Program-made: the position numbers and the translations under genes | Shown here: positions 34,980 to 45,625 of the stretch, one piece after another | Position numbering within the stretch: the first letter of the stretch is position 1 | Layout of the letters: each line of letters opens with the position of its first letter | The notes under the pieces: model-generated | Database searches by the model: none | What the model saw: the letters and a program-made list of their open reading frames with translations, nothing else | What the model was told of the DNA's origin: nothing | NCBI GenBank assembly: GCA_946406115.1 | Contig: OX291544.1 | Location: forward strand, 7,998,001-8,062,000 | DNA length: 64,000 nucleotides | From: Apoda limacodes | Lineage: Eukaryota; Arthropoda; Insecta; Lepidoptera; Limacodidae | Reading direction: 5' to 3'

Positions 34980-36815
34980 CCTCTTTTTCAAAGTACTTAT
35001 ATTGTATACTAAAGAATTAAAAACTAAACAATCATACAATCTTATATATTCAGAGTACAACTAGATCGCTATGAAGCGATCTCTGTGCGGACACACCCTT
35101 CGAAATCTGTGGCACAAGGTTTTGCCCGTGACAAGAGTTTCTTCTGAGGCGCTTGAGATATAAGGAAAACGCGTATATGCACACAACAGACCGATTTTAT
35201 TTTTTATTTAACTTATGCTTCTAACTTAATTCTAACACATATTTACAAATATTTCACTTTGAACATTATATATTAGTATCTGATGGATACTTCTTGAAGC
35301 TTTTTGATTGACTGAATACAAATACAAAATTTGTTCTATATTTATAATAAAAAGAAAAACCCCATCAGAGGGAGAGGTTGTTCCATAGAACCTTCTAGAT
35401 TTAGTACTTAACTTATTGTACTTACTGTGGTGACTGAAAATCTAGCCCACACAAAAACTTAGTGAAAGACAACATATAGTAGTCGATATAGACATATATC
35501 GAAAGTGTAGGTATATCTACCTAGCTATAAATCGCTACTGACAGTTGGGGTCTCTATCGGCTATTGCCATCAAAGTCACACGATTTGCGGCTTGACTATA
35601 AAATAACGTTGTTTTACATTTTTAGGTTTTATAGCCAAACGATAGGAGCTATAATGAAGATTTAGGTGTCCTAAGATAGAGCTTTCGGAGGCGGTTCCAA
35701 CGACGTATAGTGGTATGTTCCATCGTCTACGGTTAGGCCGTAGTGAGAGAAGAGCTGGAATTCTAGCTCTCAGGGCTTTCTGCCTATACTAGATGACTAC
35801 AGACTTTGTGCTATATGTCAAAAAATGGACCTAAAATTCGGACATACCTTTCAGTATTTTTGGTGTCTGTCAGTATGTTAAATCATGAAAAAATGTGTGA
35901 TACAAGTTTTCAGGATTTTCCTTGTGCTCCTCTTCTTCAGGGCTTAAATTTACCTGTATGAAACCTGTATGAGAGGTATCTAGTGCTATATTTATCTTTA
36001 TCTTATGTAACCCGGTTGCTGAGTTATAAACTATTGTGTTTCATAAGTTTACATGTGTGTTGCGCCCTAACCATACTACTTACCGTAACGGTGTAGATAC
36101 CTATGTATAGGGGCAAAGGTTTGCATTCAACCTGTGATACTTATTTTAGGCATAGCCTAAGGACTTAATGACCCTAGCCAGGTAAAGTTTCAGACAGTCT
36201 TTCCATTTTTTACCCATAGACCCATCTCTTTTGTATCCCTATTTCAGTTTATTGTTATAGGAGTGAGGGAGAAAGCATGTATAATACTCAACACGCTAAC
36301 TATTTTCGCCTGTAACATAGTAACCGTACACAGTAGTTCTGTACATTTTTGCACAACGAATGGCATATGTTTTACACCTAAATTTTCCGCTTTTTTGGGG
36401 ATAGTCGTGCGTACAAAGTCGACAACATGTCAGTACTCACACAATATCATTTTTGATATCAACAAATAGTAAAGAGGGGAAATGAAACAAACCTACTCTA
36501 CTTTTACCTAACTTTATACAATTTTACACTTATTGTTATTACATTTTCTTAAATCTAAACTTGTCCCTATAAGGAAAATAGTTTTTATTATGTGAATATT
36601 AACGTGTTATATTGCGAAACATAATGAATTATTCAAATGCATTTATAGATGCAATTTGTGTTGTATCCTTGCAGCGATGATAACACGATGTAGCGTGCGG
36701 TGTTAACAATCTCTTTCAGGCAACTTACATTTTTTCACTACTAAATAAATACTACTAGGTACTTGTTGCTTTAGGCGTTGTTCGTCAGGGGCAAAGGTCT
36801 CTCCTTAGAGGCTTA
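34980..36815. other. No gene recognised
   Basis: AT-rich non-coding DNA. The 68-codon ORF at 36263-36469 has no domain. A GC-richer patch at about 35690-35800 (GGAGGCGGTTCCAACGACGT) is of unknown nature. Confidence 0.4.
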
Positions 36816-36818
36816 GGC

Positions 36819-37662
36819 CATGGTTAAACTGACCATTTATGTTTTAACTCAAAACGGGACATCGGTTTATATATGGCAATAAGTAAGTTCACAATAAAAA
36901 AAAGCAACTTTTTAATGTACATTATTTATAAAAAGTTAGTTATTTGTGTTCACAATTTGTTATAATTAAGGGGACGATAGACGCCAGTTGAGCGAGTCAA
37001 GTATAAAAAAAGCTACATAAGCTTTAGCTTACTGTTGAGGTTGAGCTTTACACGTCACGTTTTATGGCGCTTACGCATCGAGCACGTATGTTTTTGGCTA
37101 GTATTTCATGTTTTTAATTTATTAAAATAAAAACATGACAGCCTATGTATAGAAATTGCAGCCGGTTTTTATTTAAATATGAAACAATACCTAATTAATG
37201 AATTGAAAAAATAATTGGGTTCCCTGACAAAAAATCGTGATCTAAGACAAGTAAACTTAATTTTCAGCACTTTTTTGTGATTATTTAAGAATTATTTTCT
37301 TAATTTATGAATTTTTTTTTTAAATTCTGTACAATTTTTCTTTTAAATAATTCTTTCCCTAAACTCTGTATTTTTCTGTGATTTGTAGTATGTACCACTT
37401 CTTCAATCTAGAACAAGTAAGATGTTTCTGTTATGGGATATTAGGGTGTAGGGTCTTAAAATAAATAAAAAAATAAATGCATCGCTTATCGCCGATCGTC
37501 GACGACACGGTCTCGCACCACTCGCGTCTGGCGGCGAGCTCCATATTTTCTGGAAAACGGGACTTTTGTGCGTCCCGGGGCTTTGTTTTGGGACAACAGA
37601 ATAGGTAACCGAGAAAAGGGACAGTCCCGTTGAAAACGGGACGTATGGTCAGTTTAGTCATG
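36819..37662. mobile_element. Possible non-autonomous DNA transposon with ~18-bp inverted ends
   Basis: CATGGTTAAACTGACCAT (36819-36836) and ATGGTCAGTTTAGTCATG (37645-37662) are inverted copies with two or three mismatches. AACGGGAC motifs lie just inside both ends (36851-36859; 37621-37642 twice, inverted). The 76-codon minus ORF at 37661-37431 resembles no transposase I know. The true outer limits may be further out, and no target-site duplication was identified. Confidence 0.5.
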
Positions 37663-37835
37663 GTTCATCGTGCTTTCCCAGTACGAATTGGCTTACGTTG
37701 TTGAACTAGTGGCCACTCAACTGTCAGCATTATTAAGCCGCCAATAAAGCTTGTACATAGGAAGGCGCTAAATAGATCCTTATGCATATATTGCTTTGTG
37801 ACCGTTGAATCCAATGCGCATGTCACGTATGTTAA

Positions 37836-38127
37836 GTTAGCATTACCATTTTAGAAAATCGTAATTGCAATTATTGCATATTTACAAATTTACGACTAAT
37901 TCACGACAAATTCTCAATTACTCAGATTCCAGTTCCAAAGAATATTCACTGAGATACAGGGGTGGTAATGCTAACTTTACGGTCGCCTTCGCATTAATTG
38001 ACTTTAAAGAATGAAAAAAAATTAAAATTGATTTATATTCCTTACGACTAATTCACGACAATTTCTCCATTTATTAGGTTTCAATTTCGAACAATATTCA
38101 CGGAGTTACAGAGGTGGTAATGCTAAC
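37836..38127. mobile_element. TTAA-flanked MITE, copy A (292 bp)
   Basis: The ends GTTAGCATTACC (37836-37847) and GGTAATGCTAAC (38116-38127) are perfect 12-bp inverted repeats, each directly flanked by TTAA (37832-37835 and 38128-38131). TTAA target-site duplication is the hallmark of piggyBac-type elements. A further copy of the end GGTAATGCTAAC lies inside at 37964-37975, followed by TTTA. ACGACTAATTCACGACAA occurs twice internally. There is no ORF. Confidence 0.8.
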
Positions 38128-38138
38128 TTAACTGTTAA

Positions 38139-38272
38139 GTTGGCATTACCAGGGCATAGAAAAAAAAATTAAAAACGCGACAATTTTTTTGTTTCCACGA
38201 CAAATTTACGACTAATTCACGACAAATTTCGCAATGATTGCAATTACGGTTTTCTAAAATGGTAAGGCTAAC
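38139..38272. mobile_element. TTAA-flanked MITE, copy B (134 bp)
   Basis: The left end GTTGGCATTACC (38139-38150) and right end GGTAAGGCTAAC (38261-38272) are near-inverted copies with TTAA at 38135-38138 and 38273-38276. It is separated from copy A by only CTG (38132-38134). The inner right flank TTTTCTAAAATGGTAAG mirrors the left end of copy A (CATTACCATTTTAGAAAATC), so A plus B together also look like one 437-bp element. Confidence 0.75.
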
Positions 38273-38289
38273 TTAAAAGACGTGCGCAT

Positions 38290-39890
38290 GTCTTAATCTG
38301 CAGACTGCAGTTTACAGCAAAAGTGAAATACGCCAATGCCCTTAGCATTGGCCTTAAATATTATATCTTGTGTTCCGTAAGGGCCAAAAAGTTTGACACC
38401 GTCAAAAGCTCAATTGATGGTGTACAATCAATATCGACAAACAATCGATAAACGAAGTAGAGTCGTTCGGGTCAAGTGTGCGCAGTTTTGTCTTTGGCCC
38501 CTCATCATATCCAAATTAAATATCATATGTTGTTATTATTTGTTGTATTGTACCATTTACGGCTTAGTAATTTTTTTATTCAAAGAACTCTTATTATACA
38601 AATTTTAAGGCTAAAAATGGTAACAATACAACAATTTTGAAAAAACGTTTTTGCAATAAATTAAATATTTTTTTTCTTGACATCAGAAACAGCGTCCTAA
38701 ACCTTTTTTTTGTAAATACCTAAATTTATTTCTATAAAAAGCCTAAATCAGTATAAATTATCAATTGTGCGAAACAGATCAAGTAATGGTAATGAAATTT
38801 AAATTTTTCTTTTTCCTCTTTTGAGGTAAGTTATTATAATAATTGGTCCGAAAATTGAAATCGCTAAATATGCGTTTTCTTTACGTTTTGAGACGTGGAG
38901 AATCGCTTGGCATCACTTTTAGTTTATTTTTATTTCTGTTTGTGTGTGTGTATGTTTGTATATAGGATAGCTTTTTTTTGCTCCTCAATATCTCAAGAAC
39001 CAATGGACTAAATTCTTCTCGTGACATATCAATCGATACTCTTCGTCATAATTAGATCTGAAAAGAGTTTGAGCAGAATCGGTCCAGCGGTTTGTTATTT
39101 ATTGCTAAAATCTTTTTAATTTTTTTTTGTTTGTTACCTCAGAACTTATTATAAACCGATTAAGAAAATTTTCATGTATAGTCCTATTATAATTTAGTAA
39201 GCATTAGTACAAGATAACCAGAGTTAAGTGAGAAAATGTTTTCATGTATCATTTTGATTATTTAGACGAGCTACTAATGGTCTCATCGTCCAGACTGGCC
39301 ATGTAAGTTTCTTCGTGGCAGAGACACCACTGTGAATGAGATTAACAAAACAATATACGATAGAATTATCGCTCCGCATTTTAATACGTGCAAAAATATA
39401 TGACGCGCATTCTAGTTGTCAACTCGACATTCTAAGGCTGGGTGCAAATCGGTCCGGCGTGCGGCTGTTTGGTATTAATCGCTAAAAAAAATATTCTCAA
39501 GAGAATTTTCTCGTGCGGTACTTGCTACTAAACCATTTTTTTTAACTAAAAATTATGAATAAGGCTAGTAAATTGAAAAAAAAAATGTATTTCGATAAAC
39601 AATATTACCGTGATTATGTTTTTTTTAGCGGGTCAGTATTTTTCACATCAAGTTCAGAAAATAATTGTCAAGGAAGAAGCAAGCCGCGGACCTTCAAATA
39701 ATTTCAAAAGATAGAATGCTTTGTTCCTCTGTAAAAACCTTGTATTGTTGAGAAAATTGCACCAAGCAAAACATTGTATTGGTAAATTTAATCATCTCAG
39801 AGTTATAGAAGTATTATAGGTAGATACTTTATTTTTATTTTTTAACCAGAATTTATCATTTTATTGTAAAAATAAAAACAATGTAATCTT
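38290..39890. other. Upstream or intronic region of the transporter; no exon recognised
   Basis: The next exon begins in mid-codon, so an earlier coding exon must exist, but I could not find it here. The sequence is AT-rich. Around 38990-39120 there is a dispersed-repeat-like stretch (TCAAGAACCAATGGACTAAA, GAGCAGAATCGGTCCAGCGG). Confidence 0.45.
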
Positions 39891-39895
39891 TGCAG

Positions 39896-40146
39896 ATGCG
39901 ATTTCAAGCCCTTTGTAAAGAATGGGGTATCCACCGTCATCACCAAAAAGCCATTGCCGGAAAAGTCGCAAAAGCCAAACAAAGCGGGAAGAGGCAAAGC
40001 TCTGCGGCAAATTCTGGCGTCGCTGGTTGTCAACCTTGGCACCATCAACACGGGAATGGCCTTTGGGTTCTCCGCCACTGCTTTACCACAGCTCAAAAGT
40101 AACACGTCTAGTATACATATCACAGAGAATGAGGCCGGTTGGATAG
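39896..40146 (+). CDS. Sugar/trehalose transporter-like (MFS, SLC2/Tret1 type), internal exon a
   Basis: After an acceptor TTTGCAG (ends 39895), the frame reads CDFKPFVKNGVSTVITKKPL..., then GRGKALRQILASLVVNLG and TINTGMAFGFSATALPQLK, ending ENEAGWI just before the donor G|GTGAGA at 40146/40147. The part from ILASLVV to ALPQL is a membrane segment like TM1 of insect facilitated trehalose/hexose transporters. The upstream charged part would be the cytoplasmic N-terminus. The ATG at the exon start is in the wrong frame, so I treat this as an internal exon (entry after two bases of a codon, exit phase 1). Shorter ORFs in the other two frames here are shadows. Such proteins move sugar across the plasma membrane by facilitated diffusion. 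The substrate cannot be told from the sequence. Confidence 0.85.
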
Positions 40147-40519
40147 GTGAGATCTTATTATAATAATCTGCCAGTAGTTTCAAGTAAATCCTAGTTATAA
40201 CCTAACTGCCTACCGAACTAGATAAGGCTAGCATACATTCCCCTGAATGTAGCATACACTCCCTGAAACCCTCGCTAGGCCATATAGCAAAACGGCTACT
40301 GGGCCACGTCCAGAAACCATGTTGGCCGCGTCCGATGGCCATTGTGGGAACCTATGGGAAGATCTATTCACAGTGGATGGAGTGAGTGGCAGAAAATATG
40401 GTTAATTGTGAGAGATGTTGAGAACAATGGCATACATAAGCCCAATTTCCGCCGCCGCCAAACTTACATGCGGTACCTAATTAACTACGACACGTGGAAC
40501 TTACGCCATAGGCACATAA

Positions 40520-40645
40520 CTCTCCTTTAAGTGGGGAACTGCAGTGTCGGCAACGCGAGAGTTAATGCCCCTGGTGTTGCAATTGTCTATAGGCTCAATA
40601 AACGCTTAACAGGCGGACCGTGTGCTTGTTTTCTACCTTGATAAA
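40520..40645 (+). mobile_element. LINE 3'-tail fragment in transporter intron a
   Basis: GTCGGCAACGCGAGAGTTAA, TGCCCCTGGTGTTGCAATTG and CAGGCGGACCGTGTGCTTGT match the end of the LINE at 34095-34195 (GGTGTTGCTAGCGTTCATAG, AGGCGGACCGTAAGCTTGTT). It is short, diverged and lacks poly(A). Confidence 0.75.
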
Positions 40646-40682
40646 AAAATGACGTTTTATAGAAGTTTTACTGTTGTTACAG

Positions 40683-40841
40683 CAAGTTTGAGCTCAGCAG
40701 GGACCCCTATAGGCTGCATCCTGAGCGGGTATCTGATGGACAATATTGGAAGGCGGCTCACCCTAATCATCACTGAAGTTCCACTCATTCTTGGCTGGAT
40801 ACTTATTGCTTCAGCACAAAATGTTCCCATGATTTATATCG
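40683..40841 (+). CDS. Sugar/trehalose transporter-like, internal exon b
   Basis: Acceptor TTGTTACAG (ends 40682) and donor G|GTAAGG (40841/40842) bound 159 bp. Completing the split glycine/alanine codon from exon a gives WI-A-SLSSAGTP, then IGCILSGYLMDNIGRRLTLI, TEVPLILGWILIASAQNVPM and IYI. The stretch GYLMDNIGRR is the G-x3-D-x2-GRR signature of the loop between TM2 and TM3 in MFS sugar transporters. TM2 and TM3 surround it. Entry and exit phases are both 1, matching its neighbours. Intron a (536 bp) carries a LINE 3' tail. Confidence 0.92.
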
Positions 40842-41040
40842 GTAAGGATGCTGTAAGGTACTGACTTAAAACGTCAGTTGTACGGTTAAAAAAATTAATA
40901 AATTAAAACCATCGGTTGTAAATGATATTAATAAAAGTACACTCGTGTTCGTTATGGTTCGATTACTTACTATAAGACACTGAGATCTGTAGTTGCCACT
41001 CATCAACCTTTTTTCTAATAGGTTATCTGTTTAACGAGCA

Positions 41041-41264
41041 ATTGTAACCTGTCTATTGCCACTTCGGCTTGTTGACGACTATTTAATTGTAACCTGTCTA
41101 TTGCCATTCGGCTTGTTGACGACTATTTAATTGTAACCTGTCTATTGCCACTTCGGCTTGTTGACGACTATTTAATTGTAACCTGTCTATTGCCACTTCG
41201 GCTTGTTGACGACTATTTAATTGTAACCTGTCTATTGCCACTTCGGCTTGTTGACGACTATTTA
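41041..41264 (+). repeat. 45-bp tandem array, 5 units, in transporter intron b
   Basis: The unit is ATTGTAACCTGTCTATTGCC followed by ACTTCGGCTTGTTGACGACTATTTA. Five copies are almost identical; one has a single-base deletion (GCCATTCGG). The unit is a multiple of three, so a 68-codon repetitive ORF appears, but it lies wholly in the intron and is not coding. Confidence 0.92.
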
Positions 41265-41834
41265 AGATATAAGGTAACTTTGGTTCTTCAGCTAAAATAC
41301 CTACCTATATTAAGCTTTAGATTTTATATTCGTATCCTTAACATTTTCTGAGAACGGACTCAATTTGATCTAGATACGTTCAGCGCAGTACAAAACGACT
41401 TACAAAACGTGCTCAATAAAAAGGTTCAAAGTATAGATAAGCTATTTTTTGAACGTAAGCAAAATTGTATTTATGTTTTGGGTAGAATTTTCATTAATGC
41501 TAAAAGTGGCCACTTATAGCATAAAAAAAAACTTTACATTGCTAACTAGTGCATCATTTCTTTTTCTTCACAAAACGTTCTAAAAATAGCCTAGCGTATC
41601 TGTACTTTTAACTTTTCAATTGAGCACTTTATATTTATTTTGTACTGAGTAAAAATCATCTTACTCTAACCCTTCATTTTACGGAGAAAAAAAAGTAAAA
41701 GTAGTCACATACAGTAAAGAAATGATTCAATTTAAATATAATATAGTAAACATCGTTATACCCGTACTTTCGCCTAGCACTTTTGATTAAAAAGGTTTAT
41801 TAGAAATCAACTAATCTGCACACGTATATTCCAG

Positions 41835-41974
41835 GCCGGTTGCTGGTCGGTTTAGGATCAGGAATGGTGGGTGCTCCCGCCAGGGTCTACACATGTGAAG
41901 TGTCACAGCCACATCTGCGAGGGATGCTAGGAGCCCTGGCCTCAGTCGGGGTATCTACTGGAGTTCTCATTACA
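41835..41974 (+). CDS. Sugar/trehalose transporter-like, internal exon c
   Basis: Acceptor TATTCCAG (ends 41834) and donor ACA|GTAAGT (41974/41975) bound 140 bp. The frame continues G-RLLVGLGSGMVGAPARVYTC, EVSQPHLRGMLGALASVGVS, TGVLIT. GRLLVGLG..G is TM4, and the E-x6-RG element (EVSQPHLRG) is the loop after TM4 that is conserved in SLC2-type carriers. The exit phase is 0. Exons a to c cover about the first 170-180 residues of a protein that is usually 450-520 residues, so TM5-TM12 are missing here. No further exon was seen up to 46.2 kb or right of the LTR element, and the rest probably lies beyond the window. Confidence 0.92.
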
Positions 41975-41999
41975 GTAAGTTAAATTACTATTTTAATTG

Positions 42000-42690
42000 C
42001 GTATCCTAATTTCCATTAAATTACTACTTTCTGATAATATAATAAATAAAAGTATGTTAGTCACGTATGTTCTCGATGCTACAGTAATCGATTTTGTGAA
42101 ACTTTAGATTGGAGATTGCTTTTATTTATAATTATACTAGTCCAGAACATGAAGCCCAAAAAAGGCCTTAATCACGGGATTTTGTTATCAGATTCTGATT
42201 ATGATGTGACCTGATGCAAAATATTCATATGAGTGTCCTGAACAAAATCATATTCATGAGAATTGAGGTTATTATGAGTTTCCTTTTGTTTCGGGACCAG
42301 AAGTCGAGCTGTTCTGAAATCTACCAAAAAATTAAAAAACTTGAAAATCAAAGATTAAAAAAATGCTCAGAATAGTCCAAAACAAGATCCAATATCTTGT
42401 GTTTTGGACTAGGTAGGTATCCATAGCATTTTTTGACTCGTGTTAAAATAAACCTCAGCTCACTGTTTTTGAGATATTTACAAGCATTCGGAAAAAAATG
42501 ACATAATTATTAAAATTTTAATTATCAGATATAATTTACAATAAGACAACTGAGCCAATTTTTATCCGATCATCACAATACAAAGTTCGCGTAGAAGAAC
42601 TAATCATAATACCCTTTTTTTATAAAAGTTTTATTCATCTTATACCTTTAAACAAGCAACTCTTGTATATTTGTATGTATACAGATATAT
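42000..42690. other. Intronic or downstream DNA, no exon recognised
   Basis: AT-rich sequence after the exon c donor with no splice-bounded frame that continues the transporter. Confidence 0.45.
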
Positions 42691-42699
42691 AATCTGAAT

Positions 42700-42830
42700 T
42701 TCGGAAACGGCTCCAACGATTTCCATAAAATTTAGTATGCGGGGGGTTCGGGTACACTGAAAAATATGATTCTTTCTGACATGTATTGGCGAGTAGTAAA
42801 AAAGACTAACGCTTGAAGTTTTCAAGTAGC
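42700..42830 (+). repeat. Dispersed repeat, copy related to 45440-45625
   Basis: GATTTCCATAAAATTTAGTA, TGCGGGGGGTTCGG, TGAAAAATATGATTCTTTCT and TATTGGCGAGTAGTA are shared, in order, with 45469-45612 (TTTTCATAAAATTTAGCATG, GGGGGTTTCGGGGGCG, TGAAAAATATGACTCTTCCT). This copy lacks about 90 bp found in the middle of the other. The 61-codon minus ORF is not a gene. Confidence 0.65.
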
Positions 42831-43095
42831 CTATGTCCTTCCTCGGAACTCAAACTATCCCCATGCCGAATGTGCCCGCGGTTCCACCTGCCCTTAATTA
42901 TATTGGTGTAGAATTTTAATCGCAGCTCCTCAATTAAAGAAAAGAAACCTACTCACACCTGACGTTTTTAAGTAGCCTACGTCCTTTCCCGGGACTCAAA
43001 TTATTTCCATGCCAAATTTCATGTTAACCGTACAGCTGTTTAAGCGTGAAGAGGTAACAGACAGACAGACAGACAGAGTTACTTTTGTATTTATA
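42830..43095 (+). repeat. Dispersed repeat ending in CAGACAGAC...TTATAATATTA
   Basis: AAGTAGCCTATGTCCTTCCT (about 42824) and AAGTAGCCTACGTCCTTTCC (about 42970) show two partial copies head to tail. The second continues through CATGCCAAATTTCATGTTAA to GACAGACAGACAGACAGAGT and TTTATAATATTA, a familiar 3' end of a lepidopteran interspersed family. Confidence 0.6.
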
Positions 43096-43324
43096 ATATT
43101 ACATAGTATGCATCTGTGCTGTACTCATTAATAACGTATGAGTTTCTTATAAAACGAGTTCTATAAAATTATGATCAACTTATTAGCATTCGGAGCGACA
43201 AGGTTACGGCGATAGAATAAAATCTGAGAATATTGGAAATATTAACACAATGTTCCTTTCAAAGAAGTAATATACGTGACCGTGACGTAAAGCAACGAAT
43301 TGGTATGAAAATGATAGTTCTATT

Positions 43325-43450
43325 TACGAGCGTAGAACAAGATGGCGCTCGTAATTTTTATAGTTCCGTACCTCAAAAGGAAAAGAAACAGTACCCTTAT
43401 AGGATCACTTCGTTGTTTGACTTTCAAAATCCTTTTTCTCACGGGGAATC
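43325..43450 (+). repeat. Dispersed repeat containing GTTCCGTACCTCAAAAGG
   Basis: TAGTTCCGTACCTCAAAAGG, AAAAGAAACAGTACCCTTAT and AGGATCACTTCGTTGT form a recurring lepidopteran sequence. It explains the 105-codon ORF at 43233-43550, which is therefore not called as a gene. Confidence 0.6.
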
Positions 43451-43559
43451 ACATCACATCTTCGAAACTTATTACTTAAAATATTTGTCAGATTTTGTCA
43501 TATCACATTTGACTGCAGTAGGTATTTGTCAGTTGTTTATTTACATTTAACCCAAATTT

Positions 43560-45015
43560 TTAGTTGTTACTACTACGTTTTTAAATTTTTTGGTTTTTTA
43601 CTACTAAATTTCAAATAACGCATCTATATCGATATCTGTAGATGTTTCGACTTTTAATTGTCGTTCTAATACTTTATAATATAAAATCGTTATAAAGCGT
43701 ATAATTAATTGAATTGTAATTAAAATGTCCTAATTATATGAATCATATTAACTTTATTTTACATGTATTAATAACGATAAAATTACGTCAACATTTCTAA
43801 ATTTCCTATATTAGCAATTTGCAAATAGGTACCATTTTATTTTATAGCAGATTTGGTTTTGAAATATATGTTTGGCTGTAAAAATATGTGGTTAATAAAT
43901 TTTTTAATTTTCTCGTTTTATATAAACACACAGATTAGAAGAGTAGTTGTTGTAACAATAATTTTAGTGTAATTTTAACAATTATCATTATAGTGCAAAT
44001 AAAATGGCTAATAAAGCAATTAAAAATAAATGTTTAGGCTTTAAAAATGTATTTTTGTCGACGTTTATATTTTAACGTTTTAACTATTAAATAATGCCTT
44101 ATGACTAGTTTAACAATTTCTATGAAGCATATTTTTGAAAAATGCTTTGTATGAAGAGTAATTAAAAAATATCAAGTTAGCCGCTTAAACTTCCGTGAGG
44201 GGTCGATTACCTATCCATCTTTTATATCAAACATATCTGAGTCACAAGAGGTCAGTGCTATAAAGCAGTAATTTAATAGATAGATAGATCTTACATAACA
44301 TAATAATGAGGTATTGATATGACCATTATACAAGAAACACCTTGTAATCTAACCTTGTAAAACTAGTTAATAAGTGGTGTTAGGAAAATTTCTTCATTGT
44401 AAAATATCCAAACTAACTACAAGGCCACAAAAGCTCATGTCGTCATATCATTCCCACATATCGCCATATTGCCACTTTCCTACGTCATGTTCAGTATGAT
44501 CTACGTCATGTTCAATGTAACTCATCAGTTACTCTCGTATTCGCTTATGCCAATTGTCTGTTTCTTTTTTTATCTATTACATTTGCGCATCTCTAAAACG
44601 GAAAACTATTTCAGTGCTCATTAGAATCTTTGCCAATACTTTTTTTAATATTTTCGACGTGTATCGGATTTTTGAGCAGTATTTTTATTAAAGACTTGCT
44701 GGTTCGGCAGACGTTTTTTGCCTTTTCCAGTAGGTGGCGTGATAAATTTGATTTGTTCCTGTATAAAAAAACCCGGACAAAAGAGATCGTCTGCAAGTTG
44801 AAATCAGCAGATTAGCATTCAATTGGAGCAAATTGTCTTTTTGCATGCTTCAACTAGCATATAAATTGAAATATATTGTTTATTATTGTATGTGCCACGT
44901 ATTTATAAATGGTAAAATACTATGGCAAAAATAAAAACACTAATATTCCCAGAAACTACGAACAACAATTGTTAAATTAGGTCATACTGAACTCAACTGG
45001 GCAATAATAACGGTC
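43560..45015. other. No gene recognised
   Basis: Very AT-rich. A short repeat start at about 44697-44740 matches the 19155-19470 family. Overlapping opposite-strand ORFs near 44611-44815 lie over it. Confidence 0.4.
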
Positions 45016-45018
45016 AAA

Positions 45019-45115
45019 AACCAGATAAGTGCGAGTCGGACTCGCACACCGAGGGTTCCGTATACCTACCACTATTTACGTAATTTACGAACACCAACAA
45101 AAACGGTAAAGCTAC
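45019..45115 (+). repeat. Head of the GTGCGAGTCGGACTCG dispersed family
   Basis: AACCAGATAAGTGCGAGTCG, GACTCGCACACCGAGGGTTC and CGTATACCTACC give the classic start of the family seen at 14, 25 and 30 kb. Here it leads into a 5S-like sequence instead of the usual body. Confidence 0.6.
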
Positions 45116-45171
45116 GTGGTCACCCATCCAATTACTGACCAAGCCCGATGTTGCTTGCTTAACTTCGAATA
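45116..45171 (-). pseudogene. 5S rRNA-derived fragment
   Basis: On the minus strand, CGAAGTTAAGCAAGCAACAT, CGGGCTTGGTCAGTAATTGG and ATGGGTGACCACG follow the central part of eukaryotic 5S rRNA. That part holds the internal control region: GAAGTTAAGCAACGTCGGGC is box A and its surroundings, and GGATGGGTGACC is box C. There is a 2-4 nt insertion in AGCAAGCAACA and some substitutions. The 5' and 3' ends of 5S are missing, so it is a pseudogene fragment or the head of a 5S-derived SINE. Confidence 0.7.
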
Positions 45172-45278
45172 TCGTTTACAACAAACACACACACTTTAAT
45201 TTTTATAATATGTGCCAACCAAAATAAAGGTAAACTAAACAATCCTACTATCCAAGAAATTAACCTACTACTAAAGTT

Positions 45279-45299
45279 ATATATATATATATATATATT
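45279..45299. repeat. (TA)n microsatellite
   Basis: An uninterrupted run of about ten AT units. Confidence 0.9.
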
Positions 45300-45439
45300 T
45301 GTATATAATTTTATTATAATAAGAATACCTCTTTTAAAGAATAATTTTTAAGCATGGTGCCTCGCTAAATGGCGATGCTCAGCGAGGTAATGACCAGCTT
45401 TGTAATCTAGCCTAGCTACTAGCCGTTTAGATAACTCTT

Positions 45440-45625
45440 CTGTAAAAGTCTTGGAGTTTACCGATTTTCATAAAATTTAGCATGCAGGGGGTTTCGGGGG
45501 CGATTATTTGATCTAGCTAGATTTCATATTTAGAAAACGTCGTTTTATCCGTGTTTTCAGGCAATAATAAACTGAAAAATATGACTCTTCCTGACATCTA
45601 TTGGCGAGTAGTAGGTAAAACTATT
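45440..45625 (+). repeat. Dispersed repeat, longer copy of 42700-42830
   Basis: It shares both ends with the 42.7-kb copy and has an extra middle part (GATCTAGCTAGATTTCATAT, AACGTCGTTTTATCCGTGTT). The 81-codon ORF at 45667-45912 downstream shows no domain. Confidence 0.6.

Noticed and set aside
39896..40102. ORF starting at the ATG directly after the acceptor of transporter exon a
   Set aside because: This frame does not carry the membrane segment or continue into exon b. The frame one base on does both.
43233..43550. 105-codon plus-strand ORF
   Set aside because: Its middle is the common dispersed repeat with GTTCCGTACCTCAAAAGG.
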